Below are positions 1 through 8,327 of a DNA stretch of 64,000 nt, piece after piece (positions within the stretch are counted from its first letter, which is position 1; each line of letters starts with the position of its first letter). Under the pieces are notes generated by a model. That model was not told the DNA's origin and did no database searches. It was given only the letters and a program-made list of their open reading frames with translations. The position numbers and the translations under genes were made by a program. Source of the DNA: Gammaproteobacteria bacterium (GTDB lineage: Bacteria; Pseudomonadota; Gammaproteobacteria; SZUA-140); NCBI GenBank assembly GCA_016712635.1, contig JADJQS010000015.1, forward strand, positions 248,001 to 312,000. Reading direction: 5' to 3'.

Positions 1-1848
1 GGCGAGCTGGGGATGGTCCGGATGGTGGGTCTGTATCAGCACCTCGCCGGGGTTGTCGGCGCGTCCGGCGCGTCCGGCGACCTGGACGATCAGCTGGCCC
101 ATACGTTCGCTCGCGCGGAAATCCGCGCCAAACAGGCCCTGGTCGGCGTCAAGGATGCCGACCAGGGTGACGTGCGGCAGATGATGTCCCTTGGTCAGCA
201 TCTGCGTGCCGAGCAGGATCTGGCGCCGCCCTTCCTGCACCCGCCGCATGAGCGCATCGAGGCTGCCCTTGCGCCGCGTGCTGTCGCGGTCGATGCGCAC
301 GATCTCGGCGGCTGGGAAGCGACCTGCCAGCACCTCTTCCGCCCGTTCCGTACCCTGCCCGAGCGGCCGCAGGTCGGGGCTGCCGCACCCGGGACATCCC
401 GCAGGCACGGCGCGCTGGGCATCACAGTGATGGCAGCGCAACTGGCGCTGCGCGTGGTGATAGATCAGGTGCGCATCGCAGCGCGGACAGGAGGCGACCC
501 AGCCGCAGTCGTGGCACAGCAGCGTGGGCGCGTAGCCGCGCCGGTTCAGGAACAGCAGCACCTGGTGATCACGCGCCAGATGGCGCTCGATCGCCTGGGC
601 CAGGGCGGGGGAGATGCCGCTTTCCGCCACCTGGTCGCGCAGGCTGACCAGGCGGATCTCGGGCTGCACCGCCGCGCCCGCGCGCGTCGCCAGGATGAGA
701 TGACGATAACGGTTCTGACGGCAGTTGTGCAGGCTCTCCAGCGCGGGCGTCGCCGAGCCGAGCACGACCGGCACATTGAGCAAGCGGGCGCGTACGACGG
801 CGAGGTCGCGCGCGTGATAGCGGAATCCCTCCTGCTGTTTGTAGGAGGCGTCGTGCTCCTCGTCGACGATGATGACACCCGGACGCGCAAGCGGGACGAA
901 CACCGCGGAGCGGGTGCCGATGACGATCGGCGCGCTGCCGTCTGCAGCCGCGCGCCAGGCGGCGTGGCGTTCGCGGTCAGACAAACCCGAATGCAGCACC
1001 GCCAGCGGGGCGGCGAAGCGGTGACGGACGCGCTCGATCATCTGCGGCGTGAGGCCGATCTCCGGCACCATAAGCAGTGCCTGGCGCCCCTTGCGCAGCA
1101 CGCCTTCGACGGCGTGGAAATAGACCTCGGTCTTCCCGCTGCCGGTGACGCCGTCGAGCAGGAACGGCTGGAAGCGGTCGAGCGCGGCATCGATCGCCGC
1201 GGCGGCGGCGCGCTGGGAGTCGTTCAATACGGGCGCCGTTGCGGCGGATGTGATGGCGTACTCCGCCGCAACGGCCTTTTCGCCGGCGATCTCGCGGCTT
1301 TCCACCAAGCCTTTCGCGCGCAGCCTGCGCAGCGTATCGCCTCCGCCGGGCAGGCGGAGCACTTCCTGGGCCGTGATACCATCCGGCGCCGCGGCCAGTG
1401 TCTGCATCAGCGCCAGTTGCCGCGGTGCGCGGCGCAGGGAGTCTGCCGCGAGGGTGCGACCCTCCGCGCTCAGGCACCAGCGCCGTTCCGTCCGCGCGGC
1501 AACGGCTTCGCCGCGGCGCAGCAGCGCGGGCAGCGCGCCGAGCAGTACCTCGCCTGCCGGATGATGATAATAGTCCGCCGCCCAGAGCAGCAGACGGAAT
1601 ACGTCCGGAGGGAGTACCGGCTGTGTGTCGATGAGCGCATGTGCCCGTTTCAACCGGGCGACGGCGACGCTGCTCGATGCGGTTGTGGCGGTGATTATCC
1701 CGACACGGGTGCCGCGACCGAAGGGCACGCGCGCCCGCGCACCCGCCACGGCGGTGCCCGGATCAATGTCCTTCGGCGGCAGGTAATCGAAAACCCGATA
1801 AACGGGTGAGGGTACGGCGACTTGCCAGAACCGGACGCCGGCGGTCAT
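1..1848 (-). CDS. priA: Primosomal protein N' (replication restart helicase PriA), 3' end outside window
   Basis: PriA is a superfamily 2 DNA helicase that recognises abandoned replication forks and starts primosome reloading. The reading frame starts at the ATG at 1848 and stays open for 616 codons to the window edge. The family is about 730 residues, so roughly 115 C-terminal residues are missing. The N-terminal 3'-end-binding region has PSPVYRVFDYLPP. The Walker A motif GVTGSGKT lies near residue 231 and a DEEH box at residues 329-332, followed by GFRYHARDLA. Paired cysteines (CHDCGWVASCPRC, CHHC, CPGCG) near residues 440-500 bind zinc. No strong ribosome-binding site precedes the ATG. A DnaA-box cluster lies about 125 bp upstream. 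Confidence 0.96.
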   Translation of the reverse strand, partial: MTAGVRFWQVAVPSPVYRVFDYLPPKDIDPGTAVAGARARVPFGRGTRVGIITATTASSSVAVARLKRAHALIDTQPVLPPDVFRLLLWAADYYHHPAGEVLLGALPALLRRGEAVAARTERRWCLSAEGRTLAADSLRRAPRQLALMQTLAAAPDGITAQEVLRLPGGGDTLRRLRAKGLVESREIAGEKAVAAEYAITSAATAPVLNDSQRAAAAAIDAALDRFQPFLLDGVTGSGKTEVYFHAVEGVLRKGRQALLMVPEIGLTPQMIERVRHRFAAPLAVLHSGLSDRERHAAWRAAADGSAPIVIGTRSAVFVPLARPGVIIVDEEHDASYKQQEGFRYHARDLAVVRARLLNVPVVLGSATPALESLHNCRQNRYRHLILATRAGAAVQPEIRLVSLRDQVAESGISPALAQAIERHLARDHQVLLFLNRRGYAPTLLCHDCGWVASCPRCDAHLIYHHAQRQLRCHHCDAQRAVPAGCPGCGSPDLRPLGQGTERAEEVLAGRFPAAEIVRIDRDSTRRKGSLDALMRRVQEGRRQILLGTQMLTKGHHLPHVTLVGILDADQGLFGADFRASERMGQLIVQVAGRAGRADNPGEVLIQTHHPDHPQLA

Positions 1849-2246
1849 GGGGCAGGCAACAGGGAGGTGGCCGGGACCGATACCGGGGAGTTTATAAGGC
1901 CCGCGTGCATGCCGCCTGAGATGGGGGGTAATGTATAAACTCTAACTCCTTGTCGAACGTGGCAATCGGAGGCTTGTCCACAAAACCTGTGGATAACTCT
2001 GTGGACGACATGGGGCATTATCAGATTAATGGCCATCGCCATTAGCATTTTGTTTCGGTGGCGATAAAATAGCCTTTGGAAATGTCTTTGATAAACAGTG
2101 CGTTGGGTATTGACCTCCGCGCCGGGGTACGGTCCGGGCGCCCGTGGGGTGTCCCCGCGGCGCCCCTTTCGCTCTTGTGTATAAAGATGGTGCACGCGCA
2201 GCGAAAAAAGCAAGTGGTAAACGGGAAAATGTTCCTGTCCCGCGCC
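1849..2246. other. Non-coding gap between hemJ and priA
   Basis: About 400 bases without a convincing gene. The part nearest priA (about 1929-2105) is clearly richer in A+T than the surroundings and carries the DnaA boxes and a perfect 7-bp inverted repeat (TAATGGC/GCCATTA, 2027-2044). The part nearest hemJ returns to normal composition and holds nothing I recognise. Open frames across it have no family resemblance or ribosome-binding site. Confidence 0.6.
1974..2008. promoter_or_regulatory. Cluster of three DnaA-box-like sites upstream of priA
   Basis: Seen: TTGTCCACA at 1974-1982 (one mismatch from TTATCCACA), TGTGGATAA at 1988-1996 (a perfect box on the minus strand), and TGTGGACGA from 2000 (two mismatches). 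They are spaced 5 and 3 bp apart and embedded in locally A+T-rich DNA. Known: such clusters occur at oriC, at dnaA-regulated promoters and at titration sites. Inference: a DnaA binding region, either controlling priA or part of a larger origin. Which of these it is cannot be told from the window. Confidence 0.6.
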
Positions 2247-2672
2247 CTAAAACGGTTTCAGGGTCGCCAGCAGGACGATGACGATCAGGAAGAGTACCGG
2301 TACCTCGTTCAGCCAGCGATAGAACACGTGCCCGTGGCGGTTGCGGTCGTGCCTGAAATCGATGAGCAGCTTTCCGCAGTAGACATGATAGGCGACCAGT
2401 CCCAGCATCAGGGTCAGCTTGATGTGCAGCCATGCCATGGAAGAGTACAGCTCCCATGCATAGGCAAACACCATCCACAGGCCGAACGTCACCGTGAGCA
2501 CCGCGCCCGGCGTCATGATGCCGTAGAAGAGTTTGCGCTCCATGATCTTGAAGCGCTCGCGGCCCGGCGTGTCCTCGCACTGCGCGTGATAGACGAACAG
2601 GCGGGGCAGATAGAACAACCCGGCAAACCAGGTCACCATGAAGATGATGTGCAGGGCCTTCAGCCACGGCAT
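2247..2672 (-). CDS. hemJ: Protoporphyrinogen IX oxidase HemJ (UPF0093)
   Basis: HemJ is a haem-binding inner-membrane enzyme that oxidises protoporphyrinogen IX to protoporphyrin IX, the penultimate step of haem synthesis, in bacteria lacking HemG/HemY. The 141-residue protein has the normal length. It begins MPWLKALHIIFMVTWFAGLF, the family signature with the conserved histidine, and continues with LPRLFVYHA. Four hydrophobic segments follow from the sequence. The ATG at 2672 was chosen because the frame upstream of it is basic and unlike the family. Its closest neighbour upstream is the cNMP-rhodanese gene, with a candidate sRNA on the opposite strand in between. Confidence 0.93.
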   Translation of the reverse strand: MPWLKALHIIFMVTWFAGLFYLPRLFVYHAQCEDTPGRERFKIMERKLFYGIMTPGAVLTVTFGLWMVFAYAWELYSSMAWLHIKLTLMLGLVAYHVYCGKLLIDFRHDRNRHGHVFYRWLNEVPVLFLIVIVLLATLKPF

Positions 2673-2788
2673 GCGCGAGTTCCGGTTCAGTCGGTGAGGA
2701 TGGGTCGGCACACTATACTGGCGCACGGCGCGCGTTGACAACGCCTCGCGGCGTATGCGCCCGGACGACTGCGTCGCGCGCTGTTTGC

Positions 2789-2817
2789 TTGACTTGCGGG
2801 TGGGCGTCAATTAGATT
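2789..2817 (+). promoter_or_regulatory. Sigma70-type promoter of a candidate small RNA
   Basis: TTGACT (2789-2794) and TAGATT (2812-2817) are separated by exactly 17 bp, so both hexamers and spacing fit the sigma70 consensus well. No coding frame follows. The transcript would begin near 2824 and meet an intrinsic terminator about 90 nt later. Confidence 0.6.
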
Positions 2818-2823
2818 TAGCTG

Positions 2824-2916
2824 CACGTGGAGAGGGGGACGCATCCTTGCCTCCCGCAGGTATAACAACAAGTAGATGCATTACCCAGATTTGCGGCTGC
2901 CGGCCGCATTTTTTTT
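2824..2916 (+). ncRNA. Candidate intergenic small RNA, about 93 nt, family unknown
   Basis: This is defined by a good promoter at 2789-2817 and a G+C hairpin with eight T at 2892-2916. The body can fold a 5' stem-loop (CUGC at 2821 onward pairing with GCAG near 2855). It then has an unpaired A-rich stretch, AUAACAACAAG, that resembles Hfq distal-face ARN repeats, and ends in the terminator with a long U tail. This layout is typical of Hfq-dependent regulators. It lies between two minus-strand genes, so it would also be antisense to any read-through from the cNMP-rhodanese gene toward hemJ. I do not recognise the sequence as a named family, and expression is inferred. Confidence 0.5.
2892..2916 (+). 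terminator. Rho-independent terminator of the candidate sRNA
   Basis: Stem TGCGGC (2892-2897) with GCCGCA (2903-2908), a five-base loop, then eight T (2909-2916). The opposite strand shows A's after the stem, so the signal works only for plus-strand transcription. Confidence 0.7.
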
Positions 2917-2940
2917 CCACCCGCTTCCGCTTCCTGCGGG

Positions 2941-4026
2941 CTACTCCGGACGCAAGACCTCCGGCGGCACGCCCTGCAGGCCGTTCCGCAGTACGCGCGC
3001 ATCGAGCCCGTAGTTCTTCAGCACGAAGACCGCCGCCGAACTCCGGCTGCCGGTCTGGCAGTAGCAGACGTAACCGATCGATCTGTCGAGGCCGTGCGCC
3101 TCCTTGTGCAGCGCGCGCATCGGTATATTGCGCGCCTGCGGCAGGTGCGCGTGCGCGTACTCGCTCGGCAGGCGCACGTCGATCCAGGCCGCGCTCCCGG
3201 CCGCCACGTCCGCGGCGGCGCGCGCGTACTCCACCGCCTGCAGGGTAGGCTGCCGGAGCAGGGTATTGAAATCCTCCTTGGACAGCCGCAGCAGGATCCC
3301 GTCGCTCATCATCGATACGGTCGCATTGCGCGGATTGTCGGAGATCAGCGCCGCCTCGCCGAAGGAGGCGCCCGGGTTGAGCTCCGCCATCTCGATGCTG
3401 TCCTCGTCGTTGTCGGGGTTGCGCATGACCAGCGCGATGCCCTGGTCGATCATGTAGAAGTAATCGCCGGCGTCACCCTGGCGGATGACCACGTTGCCCG
3501 CGCGCACGATGATGGGCTCCAGGCGGTGCAGCAGCTGTTCGATATTGGGCGACGGCAGCCTGCGGAAGGTCGGCGACTTGATCATGGTCTTGAGCCAGCC
3601 CGCCTTGTTGATGGTGATGATGCCGTCCTCGCTCATCACCACGTCCTCCTCCGGGGCGGAGATCTGGCCCCAGGTCAGCAGGGTGTCGAGCAGTTCCTTG
3701 TCGATGCGCACGATCTCGGCGGGCGTGAGGGCGACCGCCGTCACGCGCCGCGGATGTTCGTTGGCGATCGGATGGCGCGCCTCCTCGCTGCCGGCGCTGA
3801 CCGGATGCGTTCCATCCGTCCCGTCCGGGCGCAGCTCCAGGCTGCCCTCGAGCAGGTACACGGCCTGGGTGTCGGAGTCCCCCGCCGCGAACAGCATCTG
3901 TCCGGGCTCCAGGCGTTCGAGGCGCGCGCCCTCCAGCAGCTCGCGGATCTGGTCCGCGGGCAGCGATGAAATCGGTTCGAGTTGTCGGACACGCTCGATG
4001 TCCGTGATCTTTCTCGCCGCGCTCAT
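2941..4026 (-). CDS. Double cyclic-nucleotide-binding domain fused to a rhodanese domain
   Basis: A 361-residue cytoplasmic protein with no signal peptide. The first cNMP-binding-like beta-barrel (about residues 15-120) is degenerate. The second (about 150-255) carries the phosphate-binding cassette GASFGEAALISDNPRNATV, the canonical G-E-x-A-L...R-x-A arrangement. The C-terminal rhodanese domain (about 272-361) has DVRLPSEYAHAHLPQARNIP and an active-site loop CQTGSRSS with the catalytic cysteine, so sulfur transfer is possible. Proteins of this layout occur in sulfur-oxidising gammaproteobacteria, but I know of no assigned function. Inference: ligand-gated sulfurtransferase or regulatory protein. 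It diverges from the large FAD/Fe-S oxidoreductase gene. Confidence 0.85.
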   Translation of the reverse strand: MSAARKITDIERVRQLEPISSLPADQIRELLEGARLERLEPGQMLFAAGDSDTQAVYLLEGSLELRPDGTDGTHPVSAGSEEARHPIANEHPRRVTAVALTPAEIVRIDKELLDTLLTWGQISAPEEDVVMSEDGIITINKAGWLKTMIKSPTFRRLPSPNIEQLLHRLEPIIVRAGNVVIRQGDAGDYFYMIDQGIALVMRNPDNDEDSIEMAELNPGASFGEAALISDNPRNATVSMMSDGILLRLSKEDFNTLLRQPTLQAVEYARAAADVAAGSAAWIDVRLPSEYAHAHLPQARNIPMRALHKEAHGLDRSIGYVCYCQTGSRSSAAVFVLKNYGLDARVLRNGLQGVPPEVLRPE

Positions 4027-4239
4027 GATGTAGTCCCGTTCTGCTCTGTTCGCGCACCCGCATCGGGGAGCGCCGTGTCCACGGTGTTGTCCCGGCTCGC
4101 AGCAGGGCCTTTGCGGTCGCGGCCGGGTGCTGCAGCCGCCGCGGCGGCCGTGCTAGACTGCGGTCTTATTCCCGGGCTTGGCATTGTCATCGGCATTTAT
4201 CCGGAATTCTTCACAACGCAGGGCTCAAGGCCCCTATTC

Positions 4240-7200
4240 ATGTCGGCACGCCTACGCGAAATTCCCTATAACTACACCTCATTTTCGGACCAGGAGATCG
4301 TCGCCCGCTTCCTGGGCAGCCCGATGTGGGAGGTGATCAACCACCTGCGCGCCTCCCGCCGCACCGGGCATTCGGCCCGCATGCTGTTCGAGGTGCTGGG
4401 CGACATGTGGGTGGTGAGCCGAAATCCGTATATCCAGGATGATCTGCTGGAAAATCCCGGGCGGCGCGATTCGCTCGTGCGCGCGCTCTATCAGCGGCTC
4501 GACCAGGTCGAGGCGCGCACCGAGGGCAACGAGCTGGCCGCCACGCTGTCACGCGCGGTGCGTGCGGCGGTCGACCGCTTCGCCTCCGGCCTGTCGAAGC
4601 AGCGCGCGCTGCGCCGCAAGGCGCTGAAGCGGCTGGCCCGCGTTACGCGCCGCGACAATATCGACTTCAGCGGCTTTGCCCGTATTGCCCACGTCACCGA
4701 TGCCACGGACTGGCGCGTTGAATTCCCCTTCGTGGTCATATCCCCCGATTCCGAGGCCGAGGTGCAGGGCGTGGTGGAGGCCTGCATCGAACTCGGGCTG
4801 ACGCTGATCCCGCGCGGCGGCGGCACCGGCTACACCGGCAGCGCAGTGCCGCTGCACGAGAATACCGCCGTCATCAATACCGAGAAGCTCGAAGGACTGG
4901 GCAAGGTCGAGGATCGCGCGCTCCCGGGCGTCCCCGGCCAGGTACCCACGGTGCGCGCCGAGTGCGGCGTCGTCACCAGGCGCGTGATGGAGCGGGCGGA
5001 CGGCGCGGGGCTTGTGTTCGCCGTCGATCCGACCTCGCAGGACGCCTCCACCATCGGCGGCAATATCGCCATGAACGCGGGCGGCAAGAAGGCCGTGCTG
5101 TGGGGCACCGCGGTCGACAACCTGGTGTCCTGGCGCATGGTGACGCCGGACGCACGCTGGCTGGAGGTTGAGCGCATCAACCACAACCTCGGCAAAATCC
5201 ACGACCAGCAGACGGTGGAATTCCTCCTGCGGCGCTTCGAGGCCGACGGCAGGACGCCGCACGGCGAGACCGAGGTCCTGCGGATGCCGGGGGCGCTGTT
5301 TCGCAAGCAGGGCCTGGGCAAGGACGTGACGAACAAGTTCCTCGGCGGCCTGCCCGGTGTGCAGAAGGAAGGATGCGACGGGCTGATCACCTCGGCGATA
5401 TTCATCCTCCACCGCATGCCCAGGCACCAGCGCACGCTGTGCCTTGAGTTCTTCGGCAGCGACATCGGTCCTGCGGTGCGCGCCATTGTCGACATCAAGG
5501 CCTACGTAGAGGGGCAGGGCGACGTGCTGCTGTCCGGGCTCGAGCACCTCGACGAGCGCTATCTGCGCGCGGTCAATTACAGCACCAAGGCGCCGCGCCG
5601 CGAGCTGCCCAAGATGATCCTGCTGATCGACCTCGCCGGCGACGAGGAGCGCGCCGTCGCCGAGGCCGCCTCGGGCATCGTGCGGCTGGCCAACCAGCGC
5701 GAGGGCGAGGGCTTCATCGCCGCCAGCCCGGAGGCGCGCCGGCGCTTCTGGGAGGACCGCACGCGTACCGCCGCCATCGCCGCCCACACCAACGCCTTCA
5801 AGATCAACGAGGACGTGGTGATTCCCCTCGACCGCCTCGCCGAGTACACCGCCGGTGTGGAGCGCATCAACATCGAGCAATCCATCGGCAACAAGCTGCG
5901 CATTGTCCAGGCGCTCGCGCGCTTCCTCGCCGAGGAGTTTCCCGCGCTGCGGCTGGGGGACGACGCCGAGCGCAGCCGCGAAGGTGATGCCATCGTGGCC
6001 TCGAAGCGCGCCGCCGCGCGCGCGCTGCTGGAGCAGGTGGAGCGGCGCTGGTCCGGGCTCCTCGCCTCGCTGGACGCGGACGCCGCGATGCAATCCGGCC
6101 TGTTCGACGAGGCGGCGCGGGCGCGGCTGCGGCCGGGCGACCGCGTCCTTGAACTGCTGCTGCGGCGCGACCTGCGCATCTCCTTCCGCGGCGAGGTCGA
6201 GCGGCCGCTCAAGGAGATCTTCGGCGGTCGCGGCTTCGAGCCGGTGCACAAGCGCATCGACGAGATCCATGCGGCGATCCGTTCAGGCCGCCTGTTCGTC
6301 GCCCTGCACATGCATGCCGGCGACGGAAATATCCACACCAACATTCCGGTCAACTCCAACGACTACGCCATGCTGCAGGAGGCCGATCGCATCGTGGACC
6401 GCGTCATGGCGCTGGCCGGCGAGCTCGGCGGGGTGATCTCGGGTGAGCACGGCATCGGCATCACCAAGCTGCGCTACCTGGATCCGGCCGCGCTGGCGGA
6501 TTTTGTCGACTACAAGCGGCGCGTCGATCCGCAGGAACACTTCAACCGCGGCAAGCTGATGCCGGGCTCGGGCCTTGCCAACGCCTACACGCCCTCGCTG
6601 CGCCTGGTGCAGCAGGAGGCGCTGATCCTGGAGGACAGCGCGCTCGGCGCGCTCAACGACGACATCCGCCACTGCCTGCGCTGCGGGAAGTGCAAACCGG
6701 TGTGCACCACCCACGTGCCGCGCGCCAATCTGCTCTATTCGCCGCGCAACAAGATCCTCGCCACCGGGCTGATCATCGAGGCCTTCCTGTACGAGGAGCA
6801 GACCCGGCGCGGCATCTCGATTCGCCACTTCGACGAGATGAACGACGTTGCCGACCACTGCACGGTGTGCCACCGCTGCCTCTCCCCATGCCCGGTCGAC
6901 ATCGACTTCGGGGATGTCACCATCCGCATGCGCACCATCCTGCGCGAGCGCGCCGGCCGACGCTCCAATTTCGGCACGCGGCTGTCGATGGCCTTCCTCA
7001 ACGTGACCGACCCGGCCACTGTCAAGCTGCTGCGCAAGGGCATGATCGAGTGGGGTTACCGCGCGCAGCGCCTCGCGCACAGGGTGGTGAAGGCCTTCAC
7101 CCCGCCGGGGCCGCCGGCGCGCCCGGCCGCCACCACCGGCGCGGTGAAGGTGGCCGCGCAGATCGTCCATTTCGTCAAGAAACCGCTGCCGGCGGGTCTG

Positions 7201-8082
7201 CCCGCGAAGACCACGCGCGCCCTGCTCGGGCTGGAGGATGAATCGGTCATCCCTATCGTGCGCGATGCCGCCCGGGTGAACGAGCAGTCCGACGCAGTGT
7301 TCTATTTCCCCGGCTGCGGCTCCGAGCGCCTGTTCAGCCAGATCGGGCTCGCCACCCTGGCGATGCTGTACGAGGTCGGCGCGCAGACACTGTTGCCTCC
7401 GGGCTACCTGTGCTGCGGCTATCCGCAGCTGTCGAGCGGGGACGAGGTGCGCGGGCGCCGCATCACCACCGACAACCGCGTGCTGTTTCATCGCATCGCG
7501 AATACCGTGAATTACCTGGACATCAAGACGGTGATCGTGTCCTGCGGCACCTGCATGGACCAGCTGCTCAAGTACGAATTCGAGAAGATCTTCCCGGGCT
7601 GCCGCCTGCTCGACATCCACGAGTATCTGATGGAGAAGGGTGTGCGGCTTACAGGTGTGAAAGGCGTGCAATACCTCTATCACGACCCCTGCCACAGTCC
7701 GATGAAGACCTACGACCCGCTGCAGGTCACCGCCCGCCTGCTCGGGCAGCCGGCCACGCTGTCGGACCGCTGCTGCGGCGAGGCCGGCTCGTTCGCCGTC
7801 GCGCGCCCCGACATCGCCACCCAGGTGCGTTTCCGCAAGCAGGAAGAACTGCACCAGGGGATAGCGAAGCTCACCGGCAAGCCGCAGGCCGCCAACGGCG
7901 AGGTCAAGCTGCTCACTTCATGCCCGGCCTGCCAGCAGGGCCTCGCGCGCTATGGCGAGGACACCGGTGTGGAGACCGATTACATCGTGGTCGAGCTGGC
8001 CCGGCATGTACTCGGTGAAGGCTGGCAGCAGGCCTTCATCGACAAGGCGCGTCACGGCGGGATCGAGCGCGTCCTCTTGTAG
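4240..8082 (+). CDS. DUF3683 / FAD-linked oxidase / Fe-S / CCG-domain oxidoreductase (D-lactate or glycolate dehydrogenase-like)
   Basis: A 1280-residue fusion. The N-terminal part (about 1-150) matches DUF3683. A PCMH-type FAD-binding domain follows with LIPRGGGTGYTGSAVP (about residues 188-203), then an FAD-oxidase C-terminal domain with HMHAGDGNIHTN and GEHGIGITK. Two ferredoxin clusters (CLRCGKCKPVC and CTVCHRCLSPCPVD) come next, and finally two cysteine-rich CCG modules (YFPGCGS, YLCCGYP, YHDPCH, RCCGEAG). This fuses in one chain what GlcD/GlcF or D-lactate dehydrogenase plus its Fe-S partner do as separate proteins. Likely role: membrane-associated oxidation of a 2-hydroxy acid feeding electrons to quinone. 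The substrate is not predictable. The ATG at 4240 begins the conserved region. An upstream frame extension to 3982 overlaps the divergent gene and is unlikely. Confidence 0.88.
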   Translation: MSARLREIPYNYTSFSDQEIVARFLGSPMWEVINHLRASRRTGHSARMLFEVLGDMWVVSRNPYIQDDLLENPGRRDSLVRALYQRLDQVEARTEGNELAATLSRAVRAAVDRFASGLSKQRALRRKALKRLARVTRRDNIDFSGFARIAHVTDATDWRVEFPFVVISPDSEAEVQGVVEACIELGLTLIPRGGGTGYTGSAVPLHENTAVINTEKLEGLGKVEDRALPGVPGQVPTVRAECGVVTRRVMERADGAGLVFAVDPTSQDASTIGGNIAMNAGGKKAVLWGTAVDNLVSWRMVTPDARWLEVERINHNLGKIHDQQTVEFLLRRFEADGRTPHGETEVLRMPGALFRKQGLGKDVTNKFLGGLPGVQKEGCDGLITSAIFILHRMPRHQRTLCLEFFGSDIGPAVRAIVDIKAYVEGQGDVLLSGLEHLDERYLRAVNYSTKAPRRELPKMILLIDLAGDEERAVAEAASGIVRLANQREGEGFIAASPEARRRFWEDRTRTAAIAAHTNAFKINEDVVIPLDRLAEYTAGVERINIEQSIGNKLRIVQALARFLAEEFPALRLGDDAERSREGDAIVASKRAAARALLEQVERRWSGLLASLDADAAMQSGLFDEAARARLRPGDRVLELLLRRDLRISFRGEVERPLKEIFGGRGFEPVHKRIDEIHAAIRSGRLFVALHMHAGDGNIHTNIPVNSNDYAMLQEADRIVDRVMALAGELGGVISGEHGIGITKLRYLDPAALADFVDYKRRVDPQEHFNRGKLMPGSGLANAYTPSLRLVQQEALILEDSALGALNDDIRHCLRCGKCKPVCTTHVPRANLLYSPRNKILATGLIIEAFLYEEQTRRGISIRHFDEMNDVADHCTVCHRCLSPCPVDIDFGDVTIRMRTILRERAGRRSNFGTRLSMAFLNVTDPATVKLLRKGMIEWGYRAQRLAHRVVKAFTPPGPPARPAATTGAVKVAAQIVHFVKKPLPAGLPAKTTRALLGLEDESVIPIVRDAARVNEQSDAVFYFPGCGSERLFSQIGLATLAMLYEVGAQTLLPPGYLCCGYPQLSSGDEVRGRRITTDNRVLFHRIANTVNYLDIKTVIVSCGTCMDQLLKYEFEKIFPGCRLLDIHEYLMEKGVRLTGVKGVQYLYHDPCHSPMKTYDPLQVTARLLGQPATLSDRCCGEAGSFAVARPDIATQVRFRKQEELHQGIAKLTGKPQAANGEVKLLTSCPACQQGLARYGEDTGVETDYIVVELARHVLGEGWQQAFIDKARHGGIERVLL

Positions 8083-8091
8083 CGGGGCGGG

Positions 8092-8295
8092 TCATTTGCC
8101 GCGCCACACCCAGAACAGCAGGCCCAGCGCCAGGCTGACGATCAGCGATGTGGTGAGCGGGAAGTAGAGGCGGAAGCCGTCGCGCTCGATGATGATATCG
8201 CCCGGAAGACGCCCGAGCCCGCTCTTCTGCAGCCACGGCCACGCGAGCCCCAGCACGACCAGCACGACACCCAGCGTGATCAGCAACCGTGACAT
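8092..8295 (-). CDS. DUF2905 small membrane protein
   Basis: A 67-residue protein with two membrane segments: about residues 4-21 (LLITLGVVLVVLGLAWPWL) and about 47-64. Between them is the family signature GRLPGDIIIERDGFRLYFPL. DUF2905 proteins are widespread in bacteria and have no known function. The gene lies just downstream of rpiA on the same strand (32 bp), so the two are probably co-transcribed, and it ends 9 bp from the convergent FAD/Fe-S oxidoreductase gene. Confidence 0.9.
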   Translation of the reverse strand: MSRLLITLGVVLVVLGLAWPWLQKSGLGRLPGDIIIERDGFRLYFPLTTSLIVSLALGLLFWVWRGK

Positions 8296-8327
8296 GCGGG
8301 ATCCACGGCGTCCGGTCCGGGTCAGCC

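Noticed and set aside
13..1809. Long plus-strand open frame opposite priA
   Set aside because: No family resemblance, arginine/alanine-rich shadow of the high-G+C minus-strand priA, which has all helicase motifs.
6283..7854. Long minus-strand open frame opposite the FAD/Fe-S oxidoreductase
   Set aside because: Antisense to Fe-S and CCG motifs on the plus strand; no own signature.
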